From: an uncultured Prolixibacteraceae bacterium
GTDB taxonomy: Bacteria; Bacteroidota; Bacteroidia; Bacteroidales; Prolixibacteraceae
Length of the DNA stretch: 64,000 nt
Direction: 5' to 3'
Assembly: GCA_937915865.1 (NCBI GenBank)
Contig: CALGIG010000081.1
Span: 24,550-88,549 of the forward strand
Made by a program: the position numbers and the translations under genes. Under the pieces are notes generated by a model. That model saw only the letters and a program-made list of their open reading frames with translations, was not told the origin of the DNA and searched no databases. This document shows positions 41,629 to 51,942 of this stretch, in pieces; the first letter of the stretch is position 1, and each line of letters opens with the position of its first letter.

Positions 41629-44600
41629 ATGAGAAAATCATTTACTCGGCTTTTTGGATTGCTGTTGATTCTCATGATTAGTTTTGCTGGTTTTGCGGCT
41701 GTTGTGCAGCCAACGTTAGTGCCGGTTATAGGTGCTGCGAACCAAAAGACTGATGTTGAAATTTCGGCAACATTTTCGGGTAACGTTACTGCCGTTGCGA
41801 CTAAATACGTTCGTTTTTACGACGCCAATGGTACGATAGGTAACGTTGCTGACGATACTCCACTGTTCGTCAAGCCTGCTACTGATTCAAGGATTGTGAT
41901 CAGTGGTAAAAAAGTTACATTTAATTTTAATGACCTGCTGGTTCAGGGTAAGACCTATTATGTGGCTTACGACGCAGGTGCATTCCAAGTTGGGGGTGTT
42001 GATCAGAATGCTATCGCTCAAGAATTATGGAACTTTGCTATTGGTGACTGGACCGCCCCGGTTTTAGATGCAACTACTCCATTTACTCCGAAAAATGGAG
42101 CTACTAATCTTGTTTTAGGTTCTACATTTTCTGTAAAATTTAATGAGAATGTAAAATTGGGAACTCCAGTTTCAGGAAATGGTACTGGTATTTACTTAAT
42201 GAAAGACAATGGTACTGCTTACGGTAACGTAGTTGAAGTTTTTCCTGTTGCTAACATTGCAGGCATCGGGACTAATACTCTTGTTCTAACACCATCGGTT
42301 GCTCTAGCTGATAATACTAAATATTATATAATAATAGAGAATGGTGCTGTGGTTGATAATGGATCAGGAAATAATAACATGTTTGCTGGTTTTGTTGATC
42401 AAGGTAAATTATTTGCTGCCAAGACTTGGGCTTTTTCTACAAAAGATGCCACTGCTCCAACCGTTACTGTGAAAGCAGTTTCTTCAACTACCACAAGTTT
42501 TGTTGTTGATGTTACTGCCAGCAAAGCTGGTTTAGTGTGGGTTGATTATGTTGCTAATAATGCTGCTGCTCCTGCTTCAATTACAACGTCTGGTAAAAAG
42601 CTTACATTTACTGCTGCAGGTACACAACAGGTGACTTTTACTTCTGTTGCTGGAACTCCAACTGAAGGTGCTTTACTTGAAAAAGATGTATGGGTAAGTT
42701 CTCAAACGAACATTGCAGTTGCAGGTGTTACAGAAACTCCTGTAAATGCTGCTGCTGTTGATGCTGCCGCAGTTAAAAAAGCGGATGTTGCATTAATTGA
42801 TGGTGTTGCTCCTACAAAGGTTGGTGCTTTCAGTCCCACTGGTTCTGGAGTTTTAAAGGATCAGAAGTTGAGTATAAATTTTTCTGAAGGAGTTAAGATA
42901 GGTATTGGTAATATTGTTATTAAAAAAGCTAGTGATAATTCTACTTGGAAAACCTACGCAATAGCTGATGTTGCGAAAACTGTAGCTGTTGCTGGTGTTA
43001 ATAGTAAGGTTGAAATTACTCTTCCTGATGCTTTTGGAAGTTTAACTGACTATTACGTTTTAATTGATTCTGGTGCAATTACTGATGCTACAGGAAATGT
43101 TTATGCAGGTATTGCTACAAATATTCCACAATCCTGGACTTTTACTACTATTGATTATGAAGCTCCAACTTACACGGTAGATCCTGCGAATAAAGCAAGT
43201 GTTAAGGCTTCAGTAAAAACAGCGATAACCCTTACCTTCAACGAATCTATTCGTCATTCATCAGGTAATGCTTTAGTCAATGGTCAATCGGTTAATAATA
43301 ATGGTTTGCAGGAAGCCTTTGAATTGTATGAAGACGGTGTTAAAATTGCACACACATATAATTTTAATGCGGCTAATAAGACAATTACTATTGTCCCTAC
43401 AGCATCTGGTGCTCTAAAAGCTCAAAAAACATATCGTTTAATATTTTATGCTTATTGGGTAGAAGATCTTCTTGGTAATGAAGTGAAATCTCCTGTTGAT
43501 ATTACATTTACTACGCAAGATGAGGTTGCTCCTGTAATTAGTGCTTTTGGTCCTGCAACCGTAGGTAAATCAAGTAATTTTACTGTTACGTTTAGCGAAG
43601 CTGTTCGTATGGCTGATGATTCTGAAATTACTGATACCAATGTTAAGAACCTTATTACTTTGAAAAAATGGGATGCTGTCACTTCTTCATGGTCAGTGTT
43701 AGCATCTGCCGATTATACTGTAAGTATAGATGCTCTTAAAAAAGTAATTACTATTGATCCTACATTTGATTTGCCAAGTCAGGCATCTTATGAATTAACA
43801 GTAGCAAATACTCTTGAAGATTTATCAGGTAATGCTTTATCTGTTACTGCACTTAATCCGAGAGTTAATGTTTATACTGTTGGTGATTATGTTGCTCCTG
43901 TTCTTACTTTAACTCCTGCAAATAATGCTTCTGTTATTGCTGCATCAACTAATATTACAGTTAGCGCTTCTGAGCCTGTAGTCAAGAAATTAGGTGGTGG
44001 TAATATGGATGAATCTATTATTATTCTTAAAGAGGGTGGTGTAGATGGTGTAAATGTTGTTTTCACTTCTGCTGATATAATTACTCAGAATACTACAACT
44101 TTAGTTTTGAATGCTACAGCTAAATTGAAACCAGCTAAAACATATTATTTGTCAGTTGATAAAGCTGTTGCTGATGTTTCTCCTAATGCTAATGTTAACA
44201 CACCAGTTTCTGTAACCTTTACTACAAAAAGTACTACTGCTCCTAATCTTGTAGCTGGTAATGTATTTAGCCCTGCTAATGGTGCTACATTACAGCCTAG
44301 AAATGTTGCAATTACTGTAACATTTAAAGAGCCTGTGGTTTTAGGTGCAGGTGTACCTACTGTTGTTGGTAGTATTTCTGGTGCAGTTGGTGGTGTTAGT
44401 GCTTCTTTATCGACAGATAAAAAAGTATTGACAATTGCTCACGCTAATTTAAATCCGAACGAAACTTATACAGTTACTTTGCCTGTTGGTACCGTAACTA
44501 GTGAAAGTGGAACACCACAGACTGCTGCTATAAGTTGGGCATTTGATTCTTATGATACTGTAGCACCTACAGTTTCTGCTTATGTTCCTTCATTGGTTGG

Positions 44601-47600
44601 TACTCCTGCTGGCGTAGCCATTGATGTTACTCCGACTGTAGTGTTCTCGGAAGAAGTTAAATTGTTGCCGACTGCTTATGTTGAAATTCGTGACGTTGCT
44701 ACTGATTATTTGATTCAAACAGTTACTGGTTCTAATTTGACTTTGTCAAACAGTGCTCCTGGTACAACAAATGATCAGTTAAATGTTAAGCTTTTAGGCA
44801 ACCTAACTTATGGTAAGTCATATTATATTTATATTGCCCCTAACGTAATTTCTGATGTTAGTGGAAATAACTTCTTCGCTGGCATTTTAAATAAGCCTTC
44901 TGATGCAGGTGGTGTTAATGCTTCATGGGATTTTGCAGTTGCAGTAAATCCTGGGGCATTTACTATTGATACAGGTAAGTCTACACCTAAGTTATATGCA
45001 GATAATGTTGCAGTTGATGCTAATTTAGTTGTTAAATTTAGTCGTACAATTGGTTCATTAGATGCAACTAAATCTTATACTGTTTATCAATTAGCAGGTT
45101 ATAATTCAACTACTGGTGTTGTTACTGGTCCTTTAACTATCGCTGACCAGTTCTCAGCAGTTACTCCATCATATACATATTCAGGTGACTTGTTCACTAT
45201 TAATCCTGTGAATAATCTTGTTGCCAATAAATGGTATATCATTCGTTTTGAAAATGGTTTCCTTAAAGATACCTATGGAACAGCTCTTTCTGGAGCTTCT
45301 GCCACTGGTTCTTTAGCTACTGTTGGTATTAACTCTTCAGATATTTTATTTAATACTGGTTCAGGTCAAGGTCCAATTGCTACAATTGTTCCAGCTGACG
45401 GGGCAAAGGATGTTGCAAAAGATTCAAATATTACTGTTTCTTTCAATGAAGCTTTCTTTAAGAGTAATGGTACTTCTGCAATTACTGTAGCTGATCTTGA
45501 GGCTTTCCCTAGTACTTATATTACAGTTAGCAGTTCATCATTAGGTGCATTACCTTATAATGCTACTATTTCTGGAAATACAATCACTATTAATCCGGTA
45601 TCAGATTTTCCTGTAACTAACGGTGAAAAAGTTACTGTTACTGTTTTGGCTAATAGATTTTTTGATTCAACTGGAAAGAGCTTTGATGTTGTAATGGGAG
45701 ATGGTATTTCTGCTTCCCCTGCAGATGATCAGGTTGCTCAATTTGATGTTGTTGATAAAACAGGTCCTATTGCATCTGTTTCTGTTGGTGCTGTAGCTAC
45801 TAGTGGTTCTACCATTACATATAATGTACAGTCTAACGAAAAAGGTTTTGTATATAGCTTGGTTAAATTATCATCTGCAACTGCTCCTACAGCTGATGAA
45901 ATTAAGAATTCAGGTGTAGTAACTGAAATTAAAACTGTCAATGTTGCTACTCCAACTGCTCCTGCCACATTGTCTGCAACTGGATTAACTCCAGGTTCTG
46001 CATATAAAGTATATGTTGTAGGTATTGATGCTGCAACTACTCCGAATACTGGTGCTATTGCTTCAAGTGCTGTTATTAACACTCCTGATGATGTTGCTCC
46101 TGTATTTGTTAAATCTACACCTTCTGCTACAGGAGTTGCTAATGATGCAGCTTTAACATTTGAATTTGATGAAAATATTATTCCTGGATCTGGTTATGTT
46201 GTAGTTCGTGAAAAAGAAACCCAGAATATTGTTGAAAAATGGGATGTTAACACATTGGCTGGTACTAGTGGTTTTTCTGCTAAAAAACTTACTTTGAATT
46301 TAGGTTTTGCTAATGGTGCTATTTATGGATTGACCAATTGGGCATCAGAAACGACCTATACAGTTACTTTAGATAAAGGTACTGTTACTGACGCTGCCTT
46401 AAATTCTAACGCAACTGCTGTGGTATTTGACTTTACTGTAAAGGATTGGATTGCTCCAACAATTGTTTCAACAACTCCTGCGGTTAGCGCTATTGCTGGT
46501 GTTGCTCCAAGTTCAGATGGTCAAGGTATTAAGATTAAATTCAGTGAAAATGTTAAGCCAGGTACTGTTGTGATTCGTGTTTATGAAGATCGTGGTGCTA
46601 TTGGTGGTGTTGGTGGTTATCCAGCAAGCATTATTCCAAATAATGAAATTGAGACTATTGATCCTGCCACTGTTGTATGGAATGCTACTAATGATGAAGC
46701 TACTTTTAACGTTTCTCATTATTTGTTGAAAGCTGTAACTAAATATTATATTGAAGTTGCTTCAGGTTCATTTGTTGATGATGGAAGTAATTTATTGAGT
46801 TTAGCTGGTTTCCCTGGTGTTGGAAATGCTTTCCAATTCCAAACTAAAGATCAGGTAACATTGGCTGCAACTCATACATATACTCCTGCTGCTGTAGCTG
46901 ATAAAAATGTTAGTGTTAATGCAACAATTAATATTAATTTCGGTGAAGATGTAATATGGTCTAAACATCCATATAAACCATATATTGTTTCGGCTAATGC
47001 TGATTCTATTGTAGGTTTGTTTGATGCGAATGGTGTTCGTGTTTCAAATGTTGTGCTAACAGCTATTGATACCGATTTATCTGGTGGTGTTGACGCATTT
47101 ACCATTGCTCCTGCTGCAGGAAAACCTTTAGCCGATGTATCAACTTATACGGTTAAGTTTAATGATATTCAGGATATCAATGGCAATAAAGTTGTTGATC
47201 ATGTTGCTGCCGGGACTCAGTTCTCGTTCATTACTGGTGATGGAACTGCTCCTAAGATTACATTCACTCCTGCTAATAAATTAACAGAAATTAGCGAAAA
47301 TGGTCCGTTTGTTATGACTTTTGATGAACCATTATATGCTTTGACAGGTGTTGTTGGTTCAGCAGCGCAAGTAATTGATAATAATTTGGTTGGTAACTAT
47401 GTTAATTTGATTAATGTAGGTACTAACGCAGTTATCCCATTTACTGCAACTATTTCTGCGGACTATAAGACTATTACTATTACACCTAATGCTAAAATTG
47501 CTCAATCTGGTGTTCCTGCAACTGTAGTACGTTATGGATTTAAAACTGCAGCTTCGGTTGGTGATTATTACGGGAACCAGATTAATGGCGGTGCTACTCA

Positions 47601-49635
47601 GGTTTTAGATGCTGCAACTGTAGCTACTGCTAATGCTACTACGTTTGCTGAAGTAACAATTCGTGATTATAATGGACCTGCTGTTATAGCTGCTGGTTAT
47701 GCTCCGATTGGTGCTACAACTGTTGATGCAACATTAAGGATTCAGTTTAACGAAGATGTAGCAAAAGGCAGTGGCAATCTTTATATCAGAGAGTTAGTAA
47801 CTGGTAATATAATTGAGTCGATTTCGGCTGATAAAGTAACTGTAGTTAATAATGATGCAGTTTTGGGTGATTACATTACTGTTCCTCACGCTGCATTCCC
47901 ATTGAATACAAAATTCTATGTGACTATTGACGCTGGTTTTGTTACTGATATTTCTGCTAGCAAAAATAAATTCGCAGGAATAAGTGATAGTAATTCAACA
48001 GTTGGTAAAACATGGACATTTAATACTGCTGATATCGATGGACCTGTTGTTAAAACATATAATCCTGCTCCTTTGGCAACTGAGGTTTTGTTGGATTCTA
48101 AGCTGCAACTTACTTTTGATAAACCAGTTCAACCTGGAACAGGTAATGTTGTAATTTATGAAGCTGATGGAACACCATTTGAAATTATCCCAATTGGTGG
48201 TGGTAATGTTGATTTTAATTCGCAGTATTCTGCAGGTGGTGGTGATACTATTGTTTCTATATCGCACGCCAAGTTTGCTGATGCTATGACTTATTTTGTA
48301 CGAGTAGCTGATGGTGCTATTACTGATAAAGCTACTCCAGCTAATAATTTCGCTGGTATTTTAGATCGTACTTGGACATTTACTACTGAAGATTATACTC
48401 CTTCTAATTATGCTATTGTTTCTCCATTAGATAATGCCACTGGCGTATCTACTAATCCTACTTTTGAACTAACTTTCACCCGCGCTATTAAAGCAGGTAC
48501 AGGTAAAATTCAATTATGGAAACGTGCTGGTGATGTTAAATTACAGGAAATTAACGTTAGTGATGTAATTATTGCTGCTGATGGTAAATCTGCTAAGTTT
48601 AGTTTCCCAACTTCGTTACCAGATGGAACTGATTTGTACATTATAATTGCTCCTACTGTATTTGTAAATAATTCTGTTAGTCATGTACCATTTGTTGGTA
48701 TTACTGAACAATGGAGTTGGAATTTTACTACAGGTATAGATACAACTGCTCCAACGTTGGTTGTTACTGCTCCTGTTGCTCCTATTGCAAAAGTATTTTC
48801 TGTAGGTTTGAAATTTAGTGAACCTGTTACTGGAGTTGCTTCTGGAATTACTGTTACTGGTGCTAATACTCCAACTTATGTTGTAACTGGTTCTGGAAGT
48901 CAGTATACAGTTACTGTTACAAGTGTTGAACAAACTAATGTTACAATTGTACTCGCTAATACAATTACTGACTTAGCTAGTACTCCTAATGCTTTTGCCG
49001 GTGCTACATTATCGTATACCACAGCAGATATGACTGCTCCAAAAGCTATTGCTACAACACCAACTGGTACTTTAACCGATAACCATCCAACTTTGGTTGT
49101 AACATTTGATGAAAATGTTGTATTTGGTGCTGGTTCTTTGAACATTTATAAGAAATCTGATAATACTTTAGCTTTATCTGTTCCGGTTACTGCTAGTATG
49201 GTTAGTGGTAAAGTTGCAACTGTAACTTATACTTATGATGCTACCAAGAAGAATGGTTTAGATCAGAATACTGATTACTATGTTTTGGCTGACGCTGGTT
49301 TAGTAAAAGACATCGCTGGTAACGCCTTTGCTGGTATCACTGCTTCTTCAACCTGGACATTCAAGACTGGTGGTTTTGTTACTGATAATCGTCCTGAAGT
49401 AAATAATTCTCTCGAGTTCAAGGTTTATCCAAACCCATTTGTTGATTATGTTACTATTTCTAACGCTTCTGAATTGTCGAAAGTTGTTATTTCTAACATC
49501 GCTGGACAAGTTGTTAAGGAAGTTGTTTATCCAGATGGTAATATTCAATTGAACGAACTGCGCAGTGGTGTATACTTCGTTACATTGTATCAAGATAATG
49601 AAGTTGTTTCTACTGTAAAGCTTTTAAAAAGGTAA
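41629..49635 (+). CDS. Giant multi-Ig-like surface protein with T9SS sorting domain
   Basis: A 2668-residue protein. Residues 1-23 are a signal peptide (LLLILMISFAGFAA). About 21 tandem Ig-like modules of 100-130 residues follow, nearly all of the SbsA-type Ig-like (Big_5) kind, with recurrent TAPTV-like starts, xxFSENVKxG strands, TYYVxxDxGAxxDxxGN loops and TWTFTT ends. Modules 3 and 12 (starting VTVKAVSSTTTSFVV and VSVGAVATSGSTITY) are of a different type. The last 75 residues are a type A T9SS sorting domain (VYPNPFVDYVTI, SGVYFVTLYQ, VKLLKR). The protein should be exported by Sec, cross the outer membrane by T9SS and be anchored at or released from the surface as a filament, adhesin or S-layer-like component. 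No catalytic domain is seen. Confidence 0.93.
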   Translation: MRKSFTRLFGLLLILMISFAGFAAVVQPTLVPVIGAANQKTDVEISATFSGNVTAVATKYVRFYDANGTIGNVADDTPLFVKPATDSRIVISGKKVTFNFNDLLVQGKTYYVAYDAGAFQVGGVDQNAIAQELWNFAIGDWTAPVLDATTPFTPKNGATNLVLGSTFSVKFNENVKLGTPVSGNGTGIYLMKDNGTAYGNVVEVFPVANIAGIGTNTLVLTPSVALADNTKYYIIIENGAVVDNGSGNNNMFAGFVDQGKLFAAKTWAFSTKDATAPTVTVKAVSSTTTSFVVDVTASKAGLVWVDYVANNAAAPASITTSGKKLTFTAAGTQQVTFTSVAGTPTEGALLEKDVWVSSQTNIAVAGVTETPVNAAAVDAAAVKKADVALIDGVAPTKVGAFSPTGSGVLKDQKLSINFSEGVKIGIGNIVIKKASDNSTWKTYAIADVAKTVAVAGVNSKVEITLPDAFGSLTDYYVLIDSGAITDATGNVYAGIATNIPQSWTFTTIDYEAPTYTVDPANKASVKASVKTAITLTFNESIRHSSGNALVNGQSVNNNGLQEAFELYEDGVKIAHTYNFNAANKTITIVPTASGALKAQKTYRLIFYAYWVEDLLGNEVKSPVDITFTTQDEVAPVISAFGPATVGKSSNFTVTFSEAVRMADDSEITDTNVKNLITLKKWDAVTSSWSVLASADYTVSIDALKKVITIDPTFDLPSQASYELTVANTLEDLSGNALSVTALNPRVNVYTVGDYVAPVLTLTPANNASVIAASTNITVSASEPVVKKLGGGNMDESIIILKEGGVDGVNVVFTSADIITQNTTTLVLNATAKLKPAKTYYLSVDKAVADVSPNANVNTPVSVTFTTKSTTAPNLVAGNVFSPANGATLQPRNVAITVTFKEPVVLGAGVPTVVGSISGAVGGVSASLSTDKKVLTIAHANLNPNETYTVTLPVGTVTSESGTPQTAAISWAFDSYDTVAPTVSAYVPSLVGTPAGVAIDVTPTVVFSEEVKLLPTAYVEIRDVATDYLIQTVTGSNLTLSNSAPGTTNDQLNVKLLGNLTYGKSYYIYIAPNVISDVSGNNFFAGILNKPSDAGGVNASWDFAVAVNPGAFTIDTGKSTPKLYADNVAVDANLVVKFSRTIGSLDATKSYTVYQLAGYNSTTGVVTGPLTIADQFSAVTPSYTYSGDLFTINPVNNLVANKWYIIRFENGFLKDTYGTALSGASATGSLATVGINSSDILFNTGSGQGPIATIVPADGAKDVAKDSNITVSFNEAFFKSNGTSAITVADLEAFPSTYITVSSSSLGALPYNATISGNTITINPVSDFPVTNGEKVTVTVLANRFFDSTGKSFDVVMGDGISASPADDQVAQFDVVDKTGPIASVSVGAVATSGSTITYNVQSNEKGFVYSLVKLSSATAPTADEIKNSGVVTEIKTVNVATPTAPATLSATGLTPGSAYKVYVVGIDAATTPNTGAIASSAVINTPDDVAPVFVKSTPSATGVANDAALTFEFDENIIPGSGYVVVREKETQNIVEKWDVNTLAGTSGFSAKKLTLNLGFANGAIYGLTNWASETTYTVTLDKGTVTDAALNSNATAVVFDFTVKDWIAPTIVSTTPAVSAIAGVAPSSDGQGIKIKFSENVKPGTVVIRVYEDRGAIGGVGGYPASIIPNNEIETIDPATVVWNATNDEATFNVSHYLLKAVTKYYIEVASGSFVDDGSNLLSLAGFPGVGNAFQFQTKDQVTLAATHTYTPAAVADKNVSVNATININFGEDVIWSKHPYKPYIVSANADSIVGLFDANGVRVSNVVLTAIDTDLSGGVDAFTIAPAAGKPLADVSTYTVKFNDIQDINGNKVVDHVAAGTQFSFITGDGTAPKITFTPANKLTEISENGPFVMTFDEPLYALTGVVGSAAQVIDNNLVGNYVNLINVGTNAVIPFTATISADYKTITITPNAKIAQSGVPATVVRYGFKTAASVGDYYGNQINGGATQVLDAATVATANATTFAEVTIRDYNGPAVIAAGYAPIGATTVDATLRIQFNEDVAKGSGNLYIRELVTGNIIESISADKVTVVNNDAVLGDYITVPHAAFPLNTKFYVTIDAGFVTDISASKNKFAGISDSNSTVGKTWTFNTADIDGPVVKTYNPAPLATEVLLDSKLQLTFDKPVQPGTGNVVIYEADGTPFEIIPIGGGNVDFNSQYSAGGGDTIVSISHAKFADAMTYFVRVADGAITDKATPANNFAGILDRTWTFTTEDYTPSNYAIVSPLDNATGVSTNPTFELTFTRAIKAGTGKIQLWKRAGDVKLQEINVSDVIIAADGKSAKFSFPTSLPDGTDLYIIIAPTVFVNNSVSHVPFVGITEQWSWNFTTGIDTTAPTLVVTAPVAPIAKVFSVGLKFSEPVTGVASGITVTGANTPTYVVTGSGSQYTVTVTSVEQTNVTIVLANTITDLASTPNAFAGATLSYTTADMTAPKAIATTPTGTLTDNHPTLVVTFDENVVFGAGSLNIYKKSDNTLALSVPVTASMVSGKVATVTYTYDATKKNGLDQNTDYYVLADAGLVKDIAGNAFAGITASSTWTFKTGGFVTDNRPEVNNSLEFKVYPNPFVDYVTISNASELSKVVISNIAGQVVKEVVYPDGNIQLNELRSGVYFVTLYQDNEVVSTVKLLKR

Positions 49636-49653
49636 TGCCGAATTGATTGATTT

Positions 49654-49686
49654 AAAAGGGGGAACCTAATGGTTCCCCTTTTTTTT
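49654..49686 (+). terminator. Terminator after the giant gene
   Basis: GGGGAACC/GGTTCCCC (49659-49666, 49671-49678) with a TAAT loop and flanking A4/T8 tracts. It lies 13 bp before the nitroreductase start. Confidence 0.9.
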
Positions 49687-49698
49687 ACTTTAATATTT

Positions 49699-50445
49699 AT
49701 GGACTTATTAAAATCACATGTTTCTATTAGAAGGTATTCTAAAGTCAATATTTCTGGAACTGTTTTAAATGATATTCTTGAATCAGGAATTCGAGCCTCA
49801 AATACTGGTAATATGCAATTGTATTCTGTTATCATAACCAGAGACCAATCGCAGAAAAATCGATTAGCTCCTTTGCATTTTAATCAAAGTATGGTTGTTG
49901 AGTCTGACGTTTTACTTACTATTTGTTTCGATTTTAACCGTTTTATTCAGTGGTGTGAGGTTAATAATACCTTCACTGACTTTCGCTCTATTTTGTGGCT
50001 GTTAAATGGTTTTATTGATAGTTCTATTCTAGCCCAAAGTATTTGTATTGCCGCCGAGAATGTTGGCGTTGGAATTTGTTATCTTGGAACGACTCTTTAT
50101 AATGCTAAAGAGATTTCGGAAATACTCAACTTACCGCTTGGAGTTATTCCTGTTACTTCTATTACTTTAGGTTATCCTGAAGAAAATCCTGAAAAAACTG
50201 ACCGTTTGTCTTTAGATGGTGTAATTCATCAGGAAACTTATAAAGATTATAGTGATGTCCGTATCAATGAATTGTATTCCATTAAAGAAGGGCTTAATTC
50301 ATCTAAAAGTTTCGTTTTACAAAATGCTAAGGAAAATTTGGCTCAGGTTTATGCTGAGGTCCGTTATAAGACATCTGATAGTATTTATTTCTCGACGAAA
50401 TTAATGGATTTTCTTAGTGAGCAAGGTTTTAATTTTGACTTATAA
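49699..50445 (+). CDS. Nitroreductase family protein (NfsA-like)
   Basis: A 248-residue flavoprotein: SHVSIRRYSKVNISGTVLND (FMN-binding start), ASNTGNMQLYSVIITRD, DSSILAQSICIAAENVGVGI, YLGTTLYNAKEISEILNLPL and SITLGYPEENP. These fit the NfsA/FRP group of NAD(P)H-dependent FMN reductases. I chose ATG 49699; an upstream in-frame start would lie in the terminator of the previous gene. The substrate is unknown. Read-through from the giant gene is possible as no separate promoter is clear. Confidence 0.88.
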   Translation: MDLLKSHVSIRRYSKVNISGTVLNDILESGIRASNTGNMQLYSVIITRDQSQKNRLAPLHFNQSMVVESDVLLTICFDFNRFIQWCEVNNTFTDFRSILWLLNGFIDSSILAQSICIAAENVGVGICYLGTTLYNAKEISEILNLPLGVIPVTSITLGYPEENPEKTDRLSLDGVIHQETYKDYSDVRINELYSIKEGLNSSKSFVLQNAKENLAQVYAEVRYKTSDSIYFSTKLMDFLSEQGFNFDL

Positions 50446-50470
50446 CTCTTGAGTTTCTGAGTTAATGTTG

Positions 50471-50501
50471 TTTGTTAAAAATTTAACTTTATCTATTTTT
50501 G
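50471..50501 (+). promoter_or_regulatory. Promoter for the DUF6165-GT9 pair
   Basis: TTTG (50471-50474) and TATTTTTG (50494-50501) are spaced by 19 bp. The start codon follows 28 bp downstream. Confidence 0.6.
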
Positions 50502-50529
50502 ATGATCAAATTGTTTTAATGTTTTATAT

Positions 50530-50904
50530 ATGAAGATTGAAGTATCCAATGGTGAGATTGTTGATAAGTTGACAATAATCGAAATTAAGCTTGAAAATAT
50601 TACTAATGAGCAAAAACTCGCCAATTTAAGGCTTGAATATGATGTGTTGAACATGGCTGTCTCTTTAATTATTGATAAGTTAAATCCTTTATATATTGAA
50701 TTACTTTCCATTAATAAAAAACTCTGGGTAATTGAAGACCGAATTCGAGAATTAGAAAAATTGAAAGATTTTGGTAGTGAGTTTATTGATGTTGCTCGTT
50801 CGGTTTACTTTACTAACGATTTGAGATCAGACGTTAAACGAAGAATTAATGAGTTGACTAATTCGACCCTTATTGAAGAAAAATCATACGAAGATTACAG
50901 TTAA
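50530..50904 (+). CDS. DUF6165 family protein
   Basis: A 124-residue helical protein starting MKIEVSNGEIVDKLTIIEIK, which I recognise as the DUF6165 pattern, followed by coiled-coil-like helices (KLANLRLEYDVLN, NKKLWVIEDRIRELEKL) and a short tail. The function is unknown. Its stop overlaps the start of the GT9 gene by one base (TAATG), so translation is coupled and the protein may assist glycosyl transfer to a surface glycan. DUF6165 genes are often found among polysaccharide genes, but that is from memory. Confidence 0.8.
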   Translation: MKIEVSNGEIVDKLTIIEIKLENITNEQKLANLRLEYDVLNMAVSLIIDKLNPLYIELLSINKKLWVIEDRIRELEKLKDFGSEFIDVARSVYFTNDLRSDVKRRINELTNSTLIEEKSYEDYS

Positions 50905-51932
50905 TGAAAAAAATTTTAATTTTTCGTTTTTCTGCAATGGGTGATGTAATTATGCTTCTCCCTGTATTGAAAGGAGCTTTAGATACAAATAGAAGTATTG
51001 AAGTTTTTCTTGTTACACAGAAAAATTTCTTTCCTTTTTTTCAAGGGATTGATCGTTTGACATTAATACCTGTTGATCTTAAAAATGAACATAAAACTTT
51101 ACCTGGAATTTATAAATTATTCCTAAAATTGCGCGAGACTGTAAATCCTGATTTAGTTATTGATTTACATTGTGTTATTAGAACTTATATTCTTGATTCT
51201 TTTTTCTCTTTATTTGGTTTTAAAGTTGTCAGATTTCATAAAGGTACTTTTGAAAAGTTAAAGAAAATTCGATTCAAATCTGGTACATACCTTCCTAATA
51301 CAGTTGATCGTTACAGGGAGGTTTTTAAGCTTGTTGGACTTGATTTTACGTTGGCCTTGCCTCCGCTGTTTCATTCAGAATTTTCTGATAGCAATATTGA
51401 TAATATTCTGCCGAAGAAAATAGTTGTTGGTATAGCCCCATTTGCAAAACATCGACAAAAAATTTGGGGCCTTGATCATGTTGTAGAATTAATTAGTTAT
51501 TTAAATTCTGCTTTTGATTGTACTATTGTGCTTTTGGGTGGTGGTACTGAAGTAAACTTGCTAAAAAAAGTATCGGAATGCTATACTAATTGTATCATTT
51601 CTGCTGATTATTTTAGTTTACAAGATGAGATTCAAGTTGTTCATAAGCTTTCGGTTATGGTATGTATGGATTCGGCAAATATGCATTTATCAGCCATGGC
51701 AGGTGTCCCAACTGTTTCTATTTGGGGGGCTACTCATCCTTCCTTAGGTTTTGCACCGTATCATCAACCTGATGAAAATATTATTCAATATAGTGGTGAA
51801 AAACTTACATGTAGACCATGTTCTGTTTATGGTAACAAAAAGTGTAAGTTTGGTGATGATATTCGTTGTATGAACTATATCTCAGCACAAGAGGTTTTTG
51901 AAAAGGTGCGTTCAATTCTAAATAAAAACTAA
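50904..51932 (+). CDS. Glycosyltransferase family 9 (heptosyltransferase-like)
   Basis: A 342-residue GT-B enzyme with the ADP-heptose:LPS heptosyltransferase pattern: ILIFRFSAMGDVIMLLPVLK at the start, PDLVIDLHCVIRTYI, VGIAPFAKHRQKIWGLDHVV, DSANMHLSAMAGVPTVSIWG and CRPCSVYGNKKCKFGDDIRC. The SANMH motif is the nucleotide-sugar-binding part. The enzyme would add heptose or a related sugar to lipopolysaccharide or a surface glycan at the inner face of the inner membrane. Its start is translationally coupled to the DUF6165 gene. Confidence 0.93.
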   Translation: MKKILIFRFSAMGDVIMLLPVLKGALDTNRSIEVFLVTQKNFFPFFQGIDRLTLIPVDLKNEHKTLPGIYKLFLKLRETVNPDLVIDLHCVIRTYILDSFFSLFGFKVVRFHKGTFEKLKKIRFKSGTYLPNTVDRYREVFKLVGLDFTLALPPLFHSEFSDSNIDNILPKKIVVGIAPFAKHRQKIWGLDHVVELISYLNSAFDCTIVLLGGGTEVNLLKKVSECYTNCIISADYFSLQDEIQVVHKLSVMVCMDSANMHLSAMAGVPTVSIWGATHPSLGFAPYHQPDENIIQYSGEKLTCRPCSVYGNKKCKFGDDIRCMNYISAQEVFEKVRSILNKN

Positions 51933-51942
51933 TTTATTAGTT

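Noticed and set aside
48616..48933. Antisense frames within the giant gene that look like short Ser/Asn-rich proteins
   Set aside because: They mirror the Thr/Val/Ala-rich coding strand, have no start signals or homology, and recur at several places antisense to the Ig-like modules.
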